Source of the DNA: UBA1351 sp964563505
GTDB taxonomy: Bacteria; Bacillota; Clostridia; Lachnospirales; Vallitaleaceae
Assembly (NCBI GenBank): GCA_964563505.1
Contig: CAZLXW010000001.1
Span: forward strand, 49,846 to 113,845
Direction of reading: 5' to 3'
DNA length: 64,000 nucleotides
Below the pieces are notes generated by a model. That model was not told where the DNA came from, searched no databases, and saw nothing but the letters and a program-made list of their open reading frames with translations. The position numbers were made by a program, and so were the translations under genes. Positions 1 to 9,134 of the stretch are shown one piece after another. Numbering within the stretch: position 1 is the first letter of the stretch; the number at the start of each line of letters is the position of its first letter.

Positions 1-1858
1 GTAAACGTCTAAGAATATATGCCTTTAAAGCTCTTGCTTTAATATTGTGTCCATTCTTGACCAATGCTTTTTCAATCATGATCAAGGCATGATCAAATCG
101 TTCTTTTTGACAATCAATGGCTGCTAAATAGTAGTAGGCCATCTCTTGTTGTTCATTAGTCCATGTCGCTTTAAAAAAGGCATCGTAGGCTTCATCGACT
201 TCACCTAGATGTAATTGTACAAGGCCCAAATGATAGTAGGCCTCACTATCATAAGGATTTGGATTAAGTTTCGTCAAGCGTTCAATAGCTTTTTCAAAAT
301 GTTGCTTTGCTTCCTTAAAGGCACCTCTTCGTAATAACAGCATTCCATAGGCATTGTTGATGCGTATATCTCCACCATCCCGTTTTAAGCCTTCAAGATA
401 ATAGGGGTCCGGTTGATAGGTTGCATGCCGGTATTGTTCAATATGTAACCCTGCTAGAAGAAGTTCTTCAATGCTTTGAATATCCTCCGGTTCACCGACT
501 GCCTTTGCCGGATTCGGCATAGGCTCAATATCTGATACTTCAGGCTTATAGTCGATTAAGAGCTGGTCCTCTTCGTATACAGAAAGCTTTAATCCTACCT
601 CTGACTTACAAGCATAATCAAGCTCTTTTTTATAGGTTTTTACCGGAGATACTTGGACCTCCTCTTCAAAAATGATTTTATCCTGATGTTCTACTAAGAC
701 CTTAACCTTTTTGGGACTTGTTGTATACAGAGCAATACGAATGATATCTGCATCTTTCTCCATATTAACGATGGCATCTACACTAGCATTTTTGACCTGT
801 CCGACTGACTTGTACGGCATGAAGTATTGTTTAAACGTCTTTTCTTCAAAGGGCTTTAACCAGGTAAAATCCGGCTGATTATCTGTGTATACCCCTGTCA
901 TAAGCTCAATATAGGGGCCATCTTCATCGGTAAGATTGTCATCCCAGGCTTGACCAAAATCACCACATCCCCACGTCCATTGCTTTTTGCCGGGAGAGAT
1001 ATGATGGTCGGCAACATGTAACAAGCCGGCCTCTTTTTTATAGTCGTAACCTCCAACAAAATCATACTTTGATTTTTCTGCCATATAGGATGTCGGAACC
1101 GGTATATTTTTGTACCTAGAAATATCGATACCCGCACTATAATCCATCTTGTAATATTCACCGGTAGCAATGGGAAATCTAGATACATCTCTTTTTCCAT
1201 GATCCATAACGGCATGAACATCCGGTGGAAAGATGGATTGTGTATAGTCATTGGCCGCAACCGCCGGATTTGCCCACCATAAAAATGTCTGGGGCATGGA
1301 TGTCCGATTATAGAGCTGCCCTCTAATCTCAATATAGGCTTTATCAGGATATAATGTAAAGCTTGCTATGGATTGCGTTCCATACATTCTGTCGATATCA
1401 TGTATAAGAACGGATTTACTTCCATCGGAATTGTTTTTTAATTGATAATTCACAGGCAAAAAGGTTGACGGACGGTGGTGTTGAGGCCAGTTAAATTCGA
1501 TTCCTCCCGAAATCCAAGGACCTGTCAATCCGACAAGTGCTGGTTTAATGACTTGATTATAATAGACAAAATCATAATCATTGGTTTTATCGTAAGCGCG
1601 ATGAATTCGTCCTCCAAGTTCCGGTAAGACCATAATTTTCAAATATTCATTTTCTAAAAATATAGCCTTATATATTTTATCTATTTTTTCATCACCAATG
1701 GTTTCAATGACCGGATAAGGATATACCTTTCCTGAACTGCCTTGATATACTCTTTTTTCTAAAAAAATCGGGGTTTTCTCTGCTTGACCGATTTCATATG
1801 TCGGTATAGATATTTCTTCTTCCCATATTTTTACATTATTGCTTAATGTTTCTTGCAT
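1..1858 (-). CDS. DUF5107/TPR protein, 3' end beyond window
   Basis: This is a partial gene: the reading frame is open from the ATG at 1858 (with AGGAGG just upstream) to the left edge, about 619 codons, and its C-terminus lies outside the window. The first 330 or so residues match the DUF5107 family as I recall it: a beta-rich, galactose-mutarotase-like fold with segments such as LPELGGRIHRAYDK, GPWISGGIEFNWPQHH and FLWWANPAV. The rest is alpha-helical tetratricopeptide repeats, for example the motif around AYYHLGLVQLHLGEVDEAY and a further repeat at the edge. No signal peptide is visible, so it is probably cytoplasmic. DUF5107 proteins often sit in carbohydrate-use loci; the activity is not established. 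It is divergent from an AraC regulator with 167 bp between starts, which suggests that regulator controls it. Confidence 0.85.
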   Translation of the reverse strand, partial: MQETLSNNVKIWEEEISIPTYEIGQAEKTPIFLEKRVYQGSSGKVYPYPVIETIGDEKIDKIYKAIFLENEYLKIMVLPELGGRIHRAYDKTNDYDFVYYNQVIKPALVGLTGPWISGGIEFNWPQHHRPSTFLPVNYQLKNNSDGSKSVLIHDIDRMYGTQSIASFTLYPDKAYIEIRGQLYNRTSMPQTFLWWANPAVAANDYTQSIFPPDVHAVMDHGKRDVSRFPIATGEYYKMDYSAGIDISRYKNIPVPTSYMAEKSKYDFVGGYDYKKEAGLLHVADHHISPGKKQWTWGCGDFGQAWDDNLTDEDGPYIELMTGVYTDNQPDFTWLKPFEEKTFKQYFMPYKSVGQVKNASVDAIVNMEKDADIIRIALYTTSPKKVKVLVEHQDKIIFEEEVQVSPVKTYKKELDYACKSEVGLKLSVYEEDQLLIDYKPEVSDIEPMPNPAKAVGEPEDIQSIEELLLAGLHIEQYRHATYQPDPYYLEGLKRDGGDIRINNAYGMLLLRRGAFKEAKQHFEKAIERLTKLNPNPYDSEAYYHLGLVQLHLGEVDEAYDAFFKATWTNEQQEMAYYYLAAIDCQKERFDHALIMIEKALVKNGHNIKARALKAYILRRL

Positions 1859-2025
1859 GGCAACCTCCTGAATTTTCACTTAATGTTTTGCTATATTAAT
1901 ATTCTATCCCTATTTATAGAAAAAATCATTACTTGAATTTGCGTATTGATTTCAAAAAATTGCTGTTGAAGAAAAGACTTTTTCTTGTTACTATTAATCT
2001 ATATTATATGAACTGAGGTATATTA

Positions 2026-2874
2026 ATGAAATCCCATGAAAAGCTCGTATCCAACAAATCGGATTATTTTATCTATTCTCCAAGCATCACTGCAACCCAA
2101 ACATTTTTTTATCCAATCTGTACCGGGCATTTTATCTATGAGCCCGGATATAATTTGTATCGGACTTCTTATGACAGTTTTCTGCTCATGTACATTCATT
2201 CGGGAGAACTTATCGTTAATTATTCAGCAGAAAGTAATGTTGCTGTCGCCGGTCACTTTATTTTACTCGATTGCTATCAGCCCCATAGCTACTCTACTAA
2301 GATTGGTTGTGAATGTACTTGGATTCATTTTGATGGACCCATGGCCAGAAAATACTACGAATTAATCTCTGAAAACTGTTCACCTATTTTTTTCCTCTTG
2401 GAACCTTACAAAATCATAAATCAAATGGATAAAATATATAGCGCTTTTTATGATAAAGAAAAAATCAGAGAACCATTGGTTTCCAAATGGCTCTCTGACA
2501 TATTAACATCGATATTACTTAAACACTCTCACGTCGTATCTGTCACTCAACGTTCACTGATTGAAGACACCATTGCTTATATTCACGAACACTTCGACAC
2601 AGCCTTAACAATTGACCATCTTGCAGAAAAGGCTATGCTCAGTCCTTATCATTTCATACGTGTTTTCAAGAAAGAAACCGGCTATACACCTCATGAATAT
2701 ATTATTAATATTCGCATAAATACAGCAAAATATCTTTTAAAATCAACAGAACTACCCGTGAAAAATATTGCTTTTAACATTGGCTTTACAAGTGAAAGTT
2801 CCTTTTGCACTCGATTTAAAATGAAAGTAGCTTTGACACCTTTAGAATATAGAAAACAAGAATGTCCTAAATAA
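2026..2874 (+). CDS. AraC-family transcriptional regulator
   Basis: A 282-residue regulator with the usual AraC layout. The N-terminal half (about residues 20-150) looks like a cupin-type sugar-sensing domain, with segments such as LIVNYSAESNVAVAGHFILLD and CTWIHFDGP. The last 100 residues carry two helix-turn-helix units: IEDTIAYIHEHFDTALTIDHLA followed by the signature YHFIRVFKKETGYTPHEYI and a second unit ending FTSESSFCTRFK. GAGGT lies at proper spacing before the ATG. Its divergent neighbour is the DUF5107/TPR gene, its most likely target. Its 3' end overlaps the end of the convergent ATP-grasp gene by 8 bp. The inducer cannot be read from sequence; a sugar is likely from the family. Confidence 0.9.
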   Translation: MKSHEKLVSNKSDYFIYSPSITATQTFFYPICTGHFIYEPGYNLYRTSYDSFLLMYIHSGELIVNYSAESNVAVAGHFILLDCYQPHSYSTKIGCECTWIHFDGPMARKYYELISENCSPIFFLLEPYKIINQMDKIYSAFYDKEKIREPLVSKWLSDILTSILLKHSHVVSVTQRSLIEDTIAYIHEHFDTALTIDHLAEKAMLSPYHFIRVFKKETGYTPHEYIINIRINTAKYLLKSTELPVKNIAFNIGFTSESSFCTRFKMKVALTPLEYRKQECPK

Positions 2875-4309
2875 TTTCATTCATTAGCGCTGCATCTGGA
2901 TTCAAGTCATTAAACAATTTTTTTCTTAATGTTTTCTTGCTTCCTATAAGTCGGACAGCCATCTGATCAATGGCGATCGTTGAAAGCACGGATTGAATAT
3001 ATCCTTCGATTAGACTATCTAAGGATAATCCAAGGCTATTAAAATCTTTGTTATCCATTAACTTAAGCCGCTTGGTTTCACTGTCCCATCCTTCTTGGGT
3101 TCGGACCGATAAGTTCGTTCCAAGGATTTCCCATGAGCTTTCAAATGGCTCTAGGATTTCTTTCAAAGGCTTTTCTGCACGGCGTGCATAGAGAGCCATG
3201 GGTTCAAATCCTTCTTCTGTCGCTGCAACCATCATCCGAAGATCTGCTACGTATATTTCACTTTTTTTGTTCGGCATCATACCCACATGATAAAATTTTT
3301 GATCTCCATGCATTGTTGACCAATGGTAATTTCCAATCAGACTTTGTACAATAAATTCATCATACTCGTGCTCAATATCCATGAATGCTTTGAGTTCTTG
3401 TTGGGATGTTACCGTATACACTCCCTGTCCTGCATTTGAATAAGGGTTCTTAATCACTGCATGACCTCCAAATCGATCAACCCATAAAGGAACTTCTCGT
3501 AACTTTACGTCATTAATCGTTTCCGGAGTGTAAACTTTTAGATTAGACATGGAGAGTTGCGCATTAAATAGATCATAGGCCTTTGCCGCCATGTTTTTAT
3601 TTCTTCCGCCGGCAAGGCATGCAATAACAGGATTATAAATGAGAGTTTTTGTTTTCACCGGAATCCGATTCCACGGTTTTTGTGTTACGTAGCGGAACGC
3701 CGCCTTAATATCATGCCATATCCCCTCTTCATCTCTCACTTGCATCACTTCTTCCTGAAAGCGAACCGATGGGTTGGCATCTTCAGTAAAGTACTGAACC
3801 AGATATACGTTTTCACGAACTAACTGGGCCAAGACCTTTGCGTACCCGGATGCTTCCATTTCATTTTTATCATAGATTATGGCATAACTTCCCGGAATCG
3901 TTCGCTGTCTTTTCACAAAGGGTAAAAACGATTTCTCAATCAGTCGAAGATAACCGCCACGTTCTTCAATATCATCAAGTAAGGGCATGGATTTTTGTCC
4001 TGAAGGTGACGAATTGGTTTCGATGACCACCATTTTTTTTGTTCCTTTTTCATTCACTACATGGAATAAATCCGTTCCCGACCATTGTATATGTTTTGGC
4101 TTATAGGTTAACCAATACATTAATTCATTTTTATTTACCATAGGATTCAAATGGCAAAAACGATCCACGATACGTTCCTTATCCATATTCAGAAAAGATT
4201 TAACGGATTGATGAATCTGAGCATGCAAGACTTTATTGTAATAATGGTCTTCCATATTAAACGTTGAATCATTGATCAGTTGGGCTGGTTTTTCAAGTTC
4301 TATTTTCAT
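2867..4309 (-). CDS. ATP-grasp-like protein of unknown product
   Basis: A 480-residue soluble protein. The centre has ATP-grasp-like features: a glycine-rich nucleotide loop HAVIKNPYSNAGQGVYTV near residue 285, then EFIVQSLIGNYHW and YVADLRMMVAA, which resemble the strand and loop of an ATP-grasp core. An N-terminal acidic segment VVIETNSSPSG resembles the metal-binding E-x-N-S of related ligases, so the domain order may be rearranged. It overlaps the upstream RimK-like gene by 4 bp (ATGA), so the two are almost certainly translated together and may act on one substrate. Its 3' end overlaps the convergent AraC gene. I do not recognise the product. An amide- or peptide-forming ligase is the best guess; a non-catalytic partner of the RimK-like protein is possible. 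Confidence 0.6.
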   Translation of the reverse strand: MKIELEKPAQLINDSTFNMEDHYYNKVLHAQIHQSVKSFLNMDKERIVDRFCHLNPMVNKNELMYWLTYKPKHIQWSGTDLFHVVNEKGTKKMVVIETNSSPSGQKSMPLLDDIEERGGYLRLIEKSFLPFVKRQRTIPGSYAIIYDKNEMEASGYAKVLAQLVRENVYLVQYFTEDANPSVRFQEEVMQVRDEEGIWHDIKAAFRYVTQKPWNRIPVKTKTLIYNPVIACLAGGRNKNMAAKAYDLFNAQLSMSNLKVYTPETINDVKLREVPLWVDRFGGHAVIKNPYSNAGQGVYTVTSQQELKAFMDIEHEYDEFIVQSLIGNYHWSTMHGDQKFYHVGMMPNKKSEIYVADLRMMVAATEEGFEPMALYARRAEKPLKEILEPFESSWEILGTNLSVRTQEGWDSETKRLKLMDNKDFNSLGLSLDSLIEGYIQSVLSTIAIDQMAVRLIGSKKTLRKKLFNDLNPDAALMNEII

Positions 4310-5205
4310 GATGACTCCTTTTGTAAATAATTAAAAATCACATGTGGAATGTTCACCTGGGAACAGGATTCTAATCCCTTAAACATTGGTGAGGAATTCA
4401 CTTCACATATTTTAAATCCATCGCCGTCAAAGAGAAGATCAACACCGGCTACATCAAGTCCAAGAACGTCAGCTGCTTTAAGGGCAATTTCTTCAATAAT
4501 CGGCGTTATCGGATAAGACTCTACACTTCCTCCGGCAGAATAATTGGCACGAAAATCATCTTCTTTGGCTATGCGCATCATACAGCCAACAACACGACCA
4601 CCTACTACAAATACTCGAAGGTCTCGCCCTTTACTATCGGCTATCATCTCTTGTACAATAATATTCATGTTCACATTTGCCAGCTCAACAATCCGTATCC
4701 AATCTTCCATTTGCCTTTGATTATCCAACATAAAGACACCCCGACCAAGAGAACCTGATAATGTCTTGACCACTAAGGGAAAACCAAACTGTTCTTTGAT
4801 TAAGTCAATATCGACCGGGAATTTCATTAACATTGTCTTTGGAACCGGCAGTTTTTTATAGGCCAATACTTGTTGTGAATACAGCTTATCCTTGACCATC
4901 TCTATGGCTATACTCCCATTGATACAAGGTATATTCAGTCGTTCAAATTGACGAATTAGCGCTAATGCAAAATACGTGGTGCCTGACCCCATTCTGGGTA
5001 TGACAAAATCCGGACGTTCTAAAGGTTTACCATCCAAGAAAATTGAATAGGCTTCATCTTGATTGACAAATATTTCAAAACGTGCCGGACTTAGTACTTC
5101 AATCTCAATTCCCATTTTTTCAGCCTCTTCAATAAAGCGATGGGTTTCATAATGGGTTTCATTGAGTTCAAATTGATTTACTTTATAAAGAAGAATACCT
5201 TTCAT
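4306..5205 (-). CDS. RimK-like ATP-grasp ligase
   Basis: A 299-residue ATP-grasp ligase of the RimK/MptN type. Family members join an amino acid, often glutamate, to a carboxylate by way of an acyl phosphate. The N-terminal 100 residues form the pre-grasp domain. The ATP-grasp domain shows VVKTLSGSLGRGVFML (nucleotide loop), IIVQEMIADSKGRDLRVFVVGGRVVG and the metal site near the end, ICEVNSSPMFKGLE. Length is typical. ATG follows GGAGGT closely. It is the first gene of a two-gene unit with the 480-residue ATP-grasp-like protein and has its own promoter just past the cobalamin operon. The acceptor is unknown: ribosomal protein S6, a cofactor or a small peptide are all possible. Confidence 0.8.
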   Translation of the reverse strand: MKGILLYKVNQFELNETHYETHRFIEEAEKMGIEIEVLSPARFEIFVNQDEAYSIFLDGKPLERPDFVIPRMGSGTTYFALALIRQFERLNIPCINGSIAIEMVKDKLYSQQVLAYKKLPVPKTMLMKFPVDIDLIKEQFGFPLVVKTLSGSLGRGVFMLDNQRQMEDWIRIVELANVNMNIIVQEMIADSKGRDLRVFVVGGRVVGCMMRIAKEDDFRANYSAGGSVESYPITPIIEEIALKAADVLGLDVAGVDLLFDGDGFKICEVNSSPMFKGLESCSQVNIPHVIFNYLQKESS

Positions 5206-5244
5206 CTTACCTCCGCGTCTTTACGCTATATATAGTGTATTATC

Positions 5245-5273
5245 ATTATAAAGCTTTTTTGCGAAATGGTAAA
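5245..5273 (-). promoter_or_regulatory. Putative sigma-A promoter of the ATP-grasp pair
   Basis: On the minus strand TTTACC and TATAAT are separated by exactly 17 bp (-35 at 5268-5273, -10 at 5245-5250). This sits directly after the cbiJ stop codon and 40 bp upstream of the RimK-like start. I see no terminator between cbiJ and this site, so read-through from the cobalamin operon is also possible. Confidence 0.55.
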
Positions 5274-5276
5274 TCA

Positions 5277-6032
5277 CTATCTTATAATCTCTTCAATTAT
5301 TTTTTCATCACTATAATAAACGGTATCATATATATTCATCGGACGATCAATAATAATGAGTTCTATATTCGTTTCTCTTATAGCCTCCATTTTTTCTAAA
5401 CATCCGCCATTAATACCACTATCTTTCGTAACTAAATATTTCACCTTATGTTTTTTGATATGTTCAACATTATCTTTTATACTAAATGGTGGATTCAGTG
5501 GCAATAAGTTGCTTTCTTTTATGTTAGCTACTTTCGCTACGTCAAGAGATCGTTTAATTGGTAATATTCTAAATATCAGTCGGTCTTTCGAAAGGATTTT
5601 GACAATTTCAGGAATGCGATTACTCCCTGTTGTAAATAAAATCTTCCCTGATTTGTTTTTCAAATAGGAACACGCTTCTTGAATTGTTCCAAAATGCAAG
5701 CCTTCATCTGCCTTTAAAGCCTTTTTACGTTCAAGACGAAAAAGTCGGATTTTTTGTTTTTTACAGGCTTGTGAAATATGATTACTAATTTCTTCAGCAT
5801 AAGGATGTGTCGCATCAATGACAGCATCATATGAATTGTCCACAATCAAAGTCCGCATTTGCTCTGTATTGAGGGCTCCAAATCTTTTGGTTAATAATGA
5901 ATGTTCTATTAATTGATCATTTCCATATTCGGTAAGCGAACTTGCTGTCACACAAATATTTCTTTCCACTAATTTTTGAATAATCGTTCGTCCCTCACTC
6001 GTTCCTCCGAAAACCAAAACATGCTTGTCCAT
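5277..6032 (-). CDS. cbiJ: Cobalt-precorrin-6A reductase
   Basis: About 251 residues of the CbiJ/CobK family, which reduces (cobalt-)precorrin-6A to 6B with NAD(P)H. The N-terminus HVLVFGGTSEGR is the nucleotide-binding motif of this family, followed by VIDATHPYAEEI and later LFTTGSNRIPE and KYLVTKDSG. I chose the ATG at 6032 rather than a TTG one codon earlier: it overlaps the cbiH stop as TGATG and has AGGTGA upstream. It is the last gene of the 19-gene cobalamin operon. Length is normal and the motifs are intact. Confidence 0.92.
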   Translation of the reverse strand: MDKHVLVFGGTSEGRTIIQKLVERNICVTASSLTEYGNDQLIEHSLLTKRFGALNTEQMRTLIVDNSYDAVIDATHPYAEEISNHISQACKKQKIRLFRLERKKALKADEGLHFGTIQEACSYLKNKSGKILFTTGSNRIPEIVKILSKDRLIFRILPIKRSLDVAKVANIKESNLLPLNPPFSIKDNVEHIKKHKVKYLVTKDSGINGGCLEKMEAIRETNIELIIIDRPMNIYDTVYYSDEKIIEEIIR

Positions 6033-6781
6033 CAAGCGTCACCTGTCCGTCGGTATCCTCTTGGTGTTATCATTCGCTTGTTTTTTATATATGTATCTTG
6101 ATTCCCTACAATGACCATTGTTGACATATCAATATTATGTTTACACATATCGTTGAGATTCGTAAAAATAATTTTTTCATCAATACGTTTTGCATTTTTG
6201 ACAATACCCACAGGTGTATCCGCTTGCTTATACTCTAATAATATTTCACGTGCCATATCAATAAAATCCGGTCTTCCTTTACTTTTAGGATTATAAATAC
6301 ATGTCACGAAATCCCCCATGCCTGCTGCATGCAAGCGCTTTTTAATCAATTCAAGATCTGTTAACAGATTACTTAAGCTAATGAAAACGCTATCGTGGAC
6401 AATCGGAGCCCCTAATGATGACGCTGCTGCATGTGCTGAAGATATACCGGGTATAACTTGAACATCAATAGCTATGTCTACTTTCTCTTCTTCTTCTAGA
6501 ATAATCTCTTGCATAATCCCGGCAATCCCATATATGCCGGCATCACCGCCGCTGACGATAGATACTTCCAGGCCCATACGCGCGTGCTCAAGTGCCATTT
6601 TACAACGATCAACTTCATGTTTCATCCCGTTCATAATCACTTTTTGGTCTGTAATGAGTTCTTCTATAAGTTCAACATATTTTTTATATCCGATGATTAC
6701 CTCTGATTTTTCTATGGCTTTGATTGCCTCAAGACTCATATGTTCTATTTTACCCGGTCCTGTGCTTACAATGTTTAACAT
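6032..6781 (-). CDS. cbiH: Cobalt-precorrin-3 C17-methyltransferase
   Basis: About 249 residues of the tetrapyrrole methylase superfamily, CbiH/CobJ branch. It methylates C17 with S-adenosylmethionine and drives ring contraction. Motifs are the N-terminal IVSTGPGKIEHMSLEA, the VSGGDAGIYGIAG loop near residue 80, VIPGISSAHAAASSLGAPI near 115 and CIYNPKSKGRP. The start at 6781 is supported by GGGAGG seven bases upstream; a start five codons earlier would lack it. It overlaps the 3' end of cbiG and the start of cbiJ. The VSGGDAGIYGIAG and STGPG loops separate it from CbiE and CbiL in the same operon. Confidence 0.93.
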   Translation of the reverse strand: MLNIVSTGPGKIEHMSLEAIKAIEKSEVIIGYKKYVELIEELITDQKVIMNGMKHEVDRCKMALEHARMGLEVSIVSGGDAGIYGIAGIMQEIILEEEEKVDIAIDVQVIPGISSAHAAASSLGAPIVHDSVFISLSNLLTDLELIKKRLHAAGMGDFVTCIYNPKSKGRPDFIDMAREILLEYKQADTPVGIVKNAKRIDEKIIFTNLNDMCKHNIDMSTMVIVGNQDTYIKNKRMITPRGYRRTGDA

Positions 6782-7803
6782 AACGCTTCCTCCCATATAC
6801 TTAATGTAATGCCCTTATACGCCTTTCGCTGCATCAAACAAAGACCCCCTTTTGAAGCTAAAAAACCTGCAGGCATTGAAACACTGCCGACTCCAATGCT
6901 TTCTTTAACAAATGCAGATATTGGAAATTGCTCTTCTATCTTTTTTATATCTTCTTGAGAATAAGTGATAAATGGAACATTGAGTTTCCGGCTCAACTGA
7001 AGGATTCCGGCTTCATCTTTTTTCAGATCAATGGATGCTATTTTTCCAATTGCACGTTGATCTAAACCACAGTCTTCTAAACATGTTTTCAAGAATGTAT
7101 TGATTTCTGAAAAGGGTTTGTTTTTTTTACATCCAATTCCAACAACTAGGTTCTGAGGAATTAAGTGTAATTGTGGTAACTCACCTTGTATATCAGAGGC
7201 TAATACTTTCTTATGACGATTCGAAATGATTACAAGGCCTTCCGAACGATTCGTCACATGATCCACTTGCTTTAAATCGTGCGTTTCTGGTAATTCCAAA
7301 AGCAGTGAGGATTCATTGATAAGTTCAACGCACTTTTTTTCAATAAGCAAAGCGGTTATTATCTTCGCATCTTCAAAATCGTCAATGACAAGCTGATGTT
7401 TTTCTGCAAATAAATCCATAGCTGTTGTCTGGAACAAATCAGATGCTGTGGTTATAATTGCTTTAGCATCTAATGTTTCAGCTAATTTAATTGCTAAGGC
7501 ATTTGCACCTCCCAGATGACCGCTAAGGACCGGAATAACATATTCACCTAAGCTTTGAATGCATATAACCGCAGGATCTATACGTTTATCTTGAATGTAG
7601 GGTGCAATACTTCTTACGACGATCCCCATAGCCATGATATATATGAGCGCTGAATAGGCCCTAAAGCTTTTCCCATCCATATCTTTTAAAGACGTTCGTA
7701 TATCTATGTTTATCCGTCCACGATTCGCTTGCTCAATTTTATGCGCTAATGCAATTGTTGTTGAATTTAATGCAATAATGAGCCATCCTTTATTCTGATC
7801 CAC
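6775..7803 (-). CDS. cbiG: Cobalt-precorrin-5A hydrolase
   Basis: CbiG opens the delta-lactone of cobalt-precorrin-5A and releases acetaldehyde, a step specific to the anaerobic route. The N-terminal domain carries ALIYIMAMGIVVRSIAPYI and the highly conserved VIPVLSGHLGGANALA. The C-terminal domain carries LVVGIGCKKNKP, ASIDLKKDEAGI and GVGSVSMPAGFLAS, the signatures of the CbiG C domain. The start is uncertain. The longest frame begins at 7875, deep inside cbiF. I prefer the GTG at 7803, with AGAAAGG nine bases upstream and a 14 bp overlap with cbiF; an ATG at 7827 is the other option. Product identity is firm whichever start is used. Confidence 0.9.
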   Translation of the reverse strand: MDQNKGWLIIALNSTTIALAHKIEQANRGRINIDIRTSLKDMDGKSFRAYSALIYIMAMGIVVRSIAPYIQDKRIDPAVICIQSLGEYVIPVLSGHLGGANALAIKLAETLDAKAIITTASDLFQTTAMDLFAEKHQLVIDDFEDAKIITALLIEKKCVELINESSLLLELPETHDLKQVDHVTNRSEGLVIISNRHKKVLASDIQGELPQLHLIPQNLVVGIGCKKNKPFSEINTFLKTCLEDCGLDQRAIGKIASIDLKKDEAGILQLSRKLNVPFITYSQEDIKKIEEQFPISAFVKESIGVGSVSMPAGFLASKGGLCLMQRKAYKGITLSIWEEALC

Positions 7804-8563
7804 TTTCTTTTGCCTTTCTATATTCATGGGTAAACGTTTCATGATACAATAGAGACCGTTCGTATTCTCCATCAATGAATTTTCCCACTAATATTTGTGC
7901 CGTCTTTGTAATTTTCGCTTCTTTGACTTTAGTCGCAATATTGTCTAATGTACCGATGACAATTTTTTCATCATTCCATGATGCACGCTGGATGACAGCT
8001 ACCGGTGTTGCTTTGGGATAACTCGTTAATAATCGCTCTACAACTTCTTCCATCATACCAACACTTAAAAATAAGGCCATACTCGTCTGATGTTTTGCTA
8101 ATTCTTCCAATTGCTCTTTTTGAGGAACCGGCGTCCGCCCTTCTAATCGTGTCAAAATGAGGGTTTGGCTTACACCGGGTAAAGTGAACTCTTTTTTTAT
8201 ACTTGCTGCTGCTGCTGAAAACGAACTAACCCCCGGTATAAGCTCATAAGATATACCTAGAGCAGATAATGCGTCAAACTGTTCGCGTATTGCACCATAA
8301 ATGGATGGATCCCCTGTATGCACACGTACAACCCTCTTATTCTTGTTGACGCTTTCTTTAATAACACAGATAACTTCTTCAAGTGTCATCGATGCACTAT
8401 TATATATGGAAGCTTGAGCTTTACATTCACTAAGAATTTCCGGATTCACCAAGGATCCCGCATAAATAATAACATCTGCAGCATCAATTAATTCTTTTCC
8501 TCGAATGGTTAGCAGTTTCGGGTCTCCCGGTCCTGCCCCGATAAAATAAACACTATTTTTCAT
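7790..8563 (-). CDS. cbiF: Cobalt-precorrin-4 C11-methyltransferase
   Basis: A 257-residue tetrapyrrole methylase of the CbiF/CobM type, adding a methyl group at C11. Visible motifs are VYFIGAGPGDPKLLTIRG at the N-terminus, VIYAGSLVNPEIL near residue 35, RVHTGDPSIYGAIREQ near 80, YELIPGVSSFSAAAA near 105 and LFLSVGMMEEVV. AAAGGAAT precedes the ATG. It overlaps cbiT by 11 bp at its start and cbiG at its end, as expected for tight translational coupling. Confidence 0.95.
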   Translation of the reverse strand: MKNSVYFIGAGPGDPKLLTIRGKELIDAADVIIYAGSLVNPEILSECKAQASIYNSASMTLEEVICVIKESVNKNKRVVRVHTGDPSIYGAIREQFDALSALGISYELIPGVSSFSAAAASIKKEFTLPGVSQTLILTRLEGRTPVPQKEQLEELAKHQTSMALFLSVGMMEEVVERLLTSYPKATPVAVIQRASWNDEKIVIGTLDNIATKVKEAKITKTAQILVGKFIDGEYERSLLYHETFTHEYRKAKESGSE

Positions 8564-9134
8564 TTTTTATTCCTTTCAGGATCGTCACTGGGTTTTCAGC
8601 AATCATCATATTTAAGCTACCTACATTTTTATTGCGTTGGATTGCTACTTGGACAATTTCTATCTCTGTATAAGCATATTTTTTTAATAATTCCAGTATG
8701 CGAGAGGTACTTTCTAATGCAATCGTATTGGCTACGACAATGCCTCCGGCGACTAAGTGGTCATCAATATATTCAAATATTTCTTTGCTTTGTCCAGCGT
8801 TTCCGCCAATAAAGATTCGATCAAACATTCTCTTTTTTCCCATCTCCGCCTCTTCATGAAGTAAGATTGTCGGTGCTTGACCTTCTAGAATCTCTATTGA
8901 CTGAACCTTTAATTTTTTCATATTCTGTGATATTAAGTCAATGGCTTCTTTTTTTTGTTCAACCGAAGTAACCTTTGCCCCAAGCATTGCTGCTTCAATA
9001 GAAACAGAGCCTGTTCCTGCACCGATATCCAAGAAGATATTTTCTTTTGATATTGCTAATTTACTTAGTGTTACAGCACGCACTTCCGATTTTGTCATGG
9101 GAACGTTTCCACGAATAAATACCTCATCCTTCAT
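8553..9134 (-). CDS. cbiT: Cobalt-precorrin-6B C15-methyltransferase (decarboxylating)
   Basis: A 193-residue Rossmann-fold SAM methyltransferase. CbiT methylates C15 and decarboxylates the C12 acetate. It shows the family start VFIRGNVPMTKSEVRAVTLSKL and the SAM-binding FLDIGAGTGSVSIEAA near residue 35, then RIFIGGNAG and ANTIALES. It is separate from cbiE here, whereas in some organisms (CobL) the two are fused. It overlaps cbiE by 11 bp and cbiF by 11 bp. Confidence 0.94.
   Translation of the reverse strand: MKDEVFIRGNVPMTKSEVRAVTLSKLAISKENIFLDIGAGTGSVSIEAAMLGAKVTSVEQKKEAIDLISQNMKKLKVQSIEILEGQAPTILLHEEAEMGKKRMFDRIFIGGNAGQSKEIFEYIDDHLVAGGIVVANTIALESTSRILELLKKYAYTEIEIVQVAIQRNKNVGSLNMMIAENPVTILKGIKNEK

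Noticed and set aside
898..1332. 144-codon open frame on the minus strand
   Set aside because: It is in a different frame from the long DUF5107/TPR frame that spans the same DNA from 1858 to the edge, and its translation resembles no protein family.
6111..6809. Several plus-strand frames opposite cbiH
   Set aside because: They are antisense shadows without ribosome sites; cbiH motifs are complete on the other strand.
7804..7875. Longest possible N-terminal extension of cbiG
   Set aside because: The added residues show no family similarity, lie inside cbiF, and the upstream start has no ribosome site.
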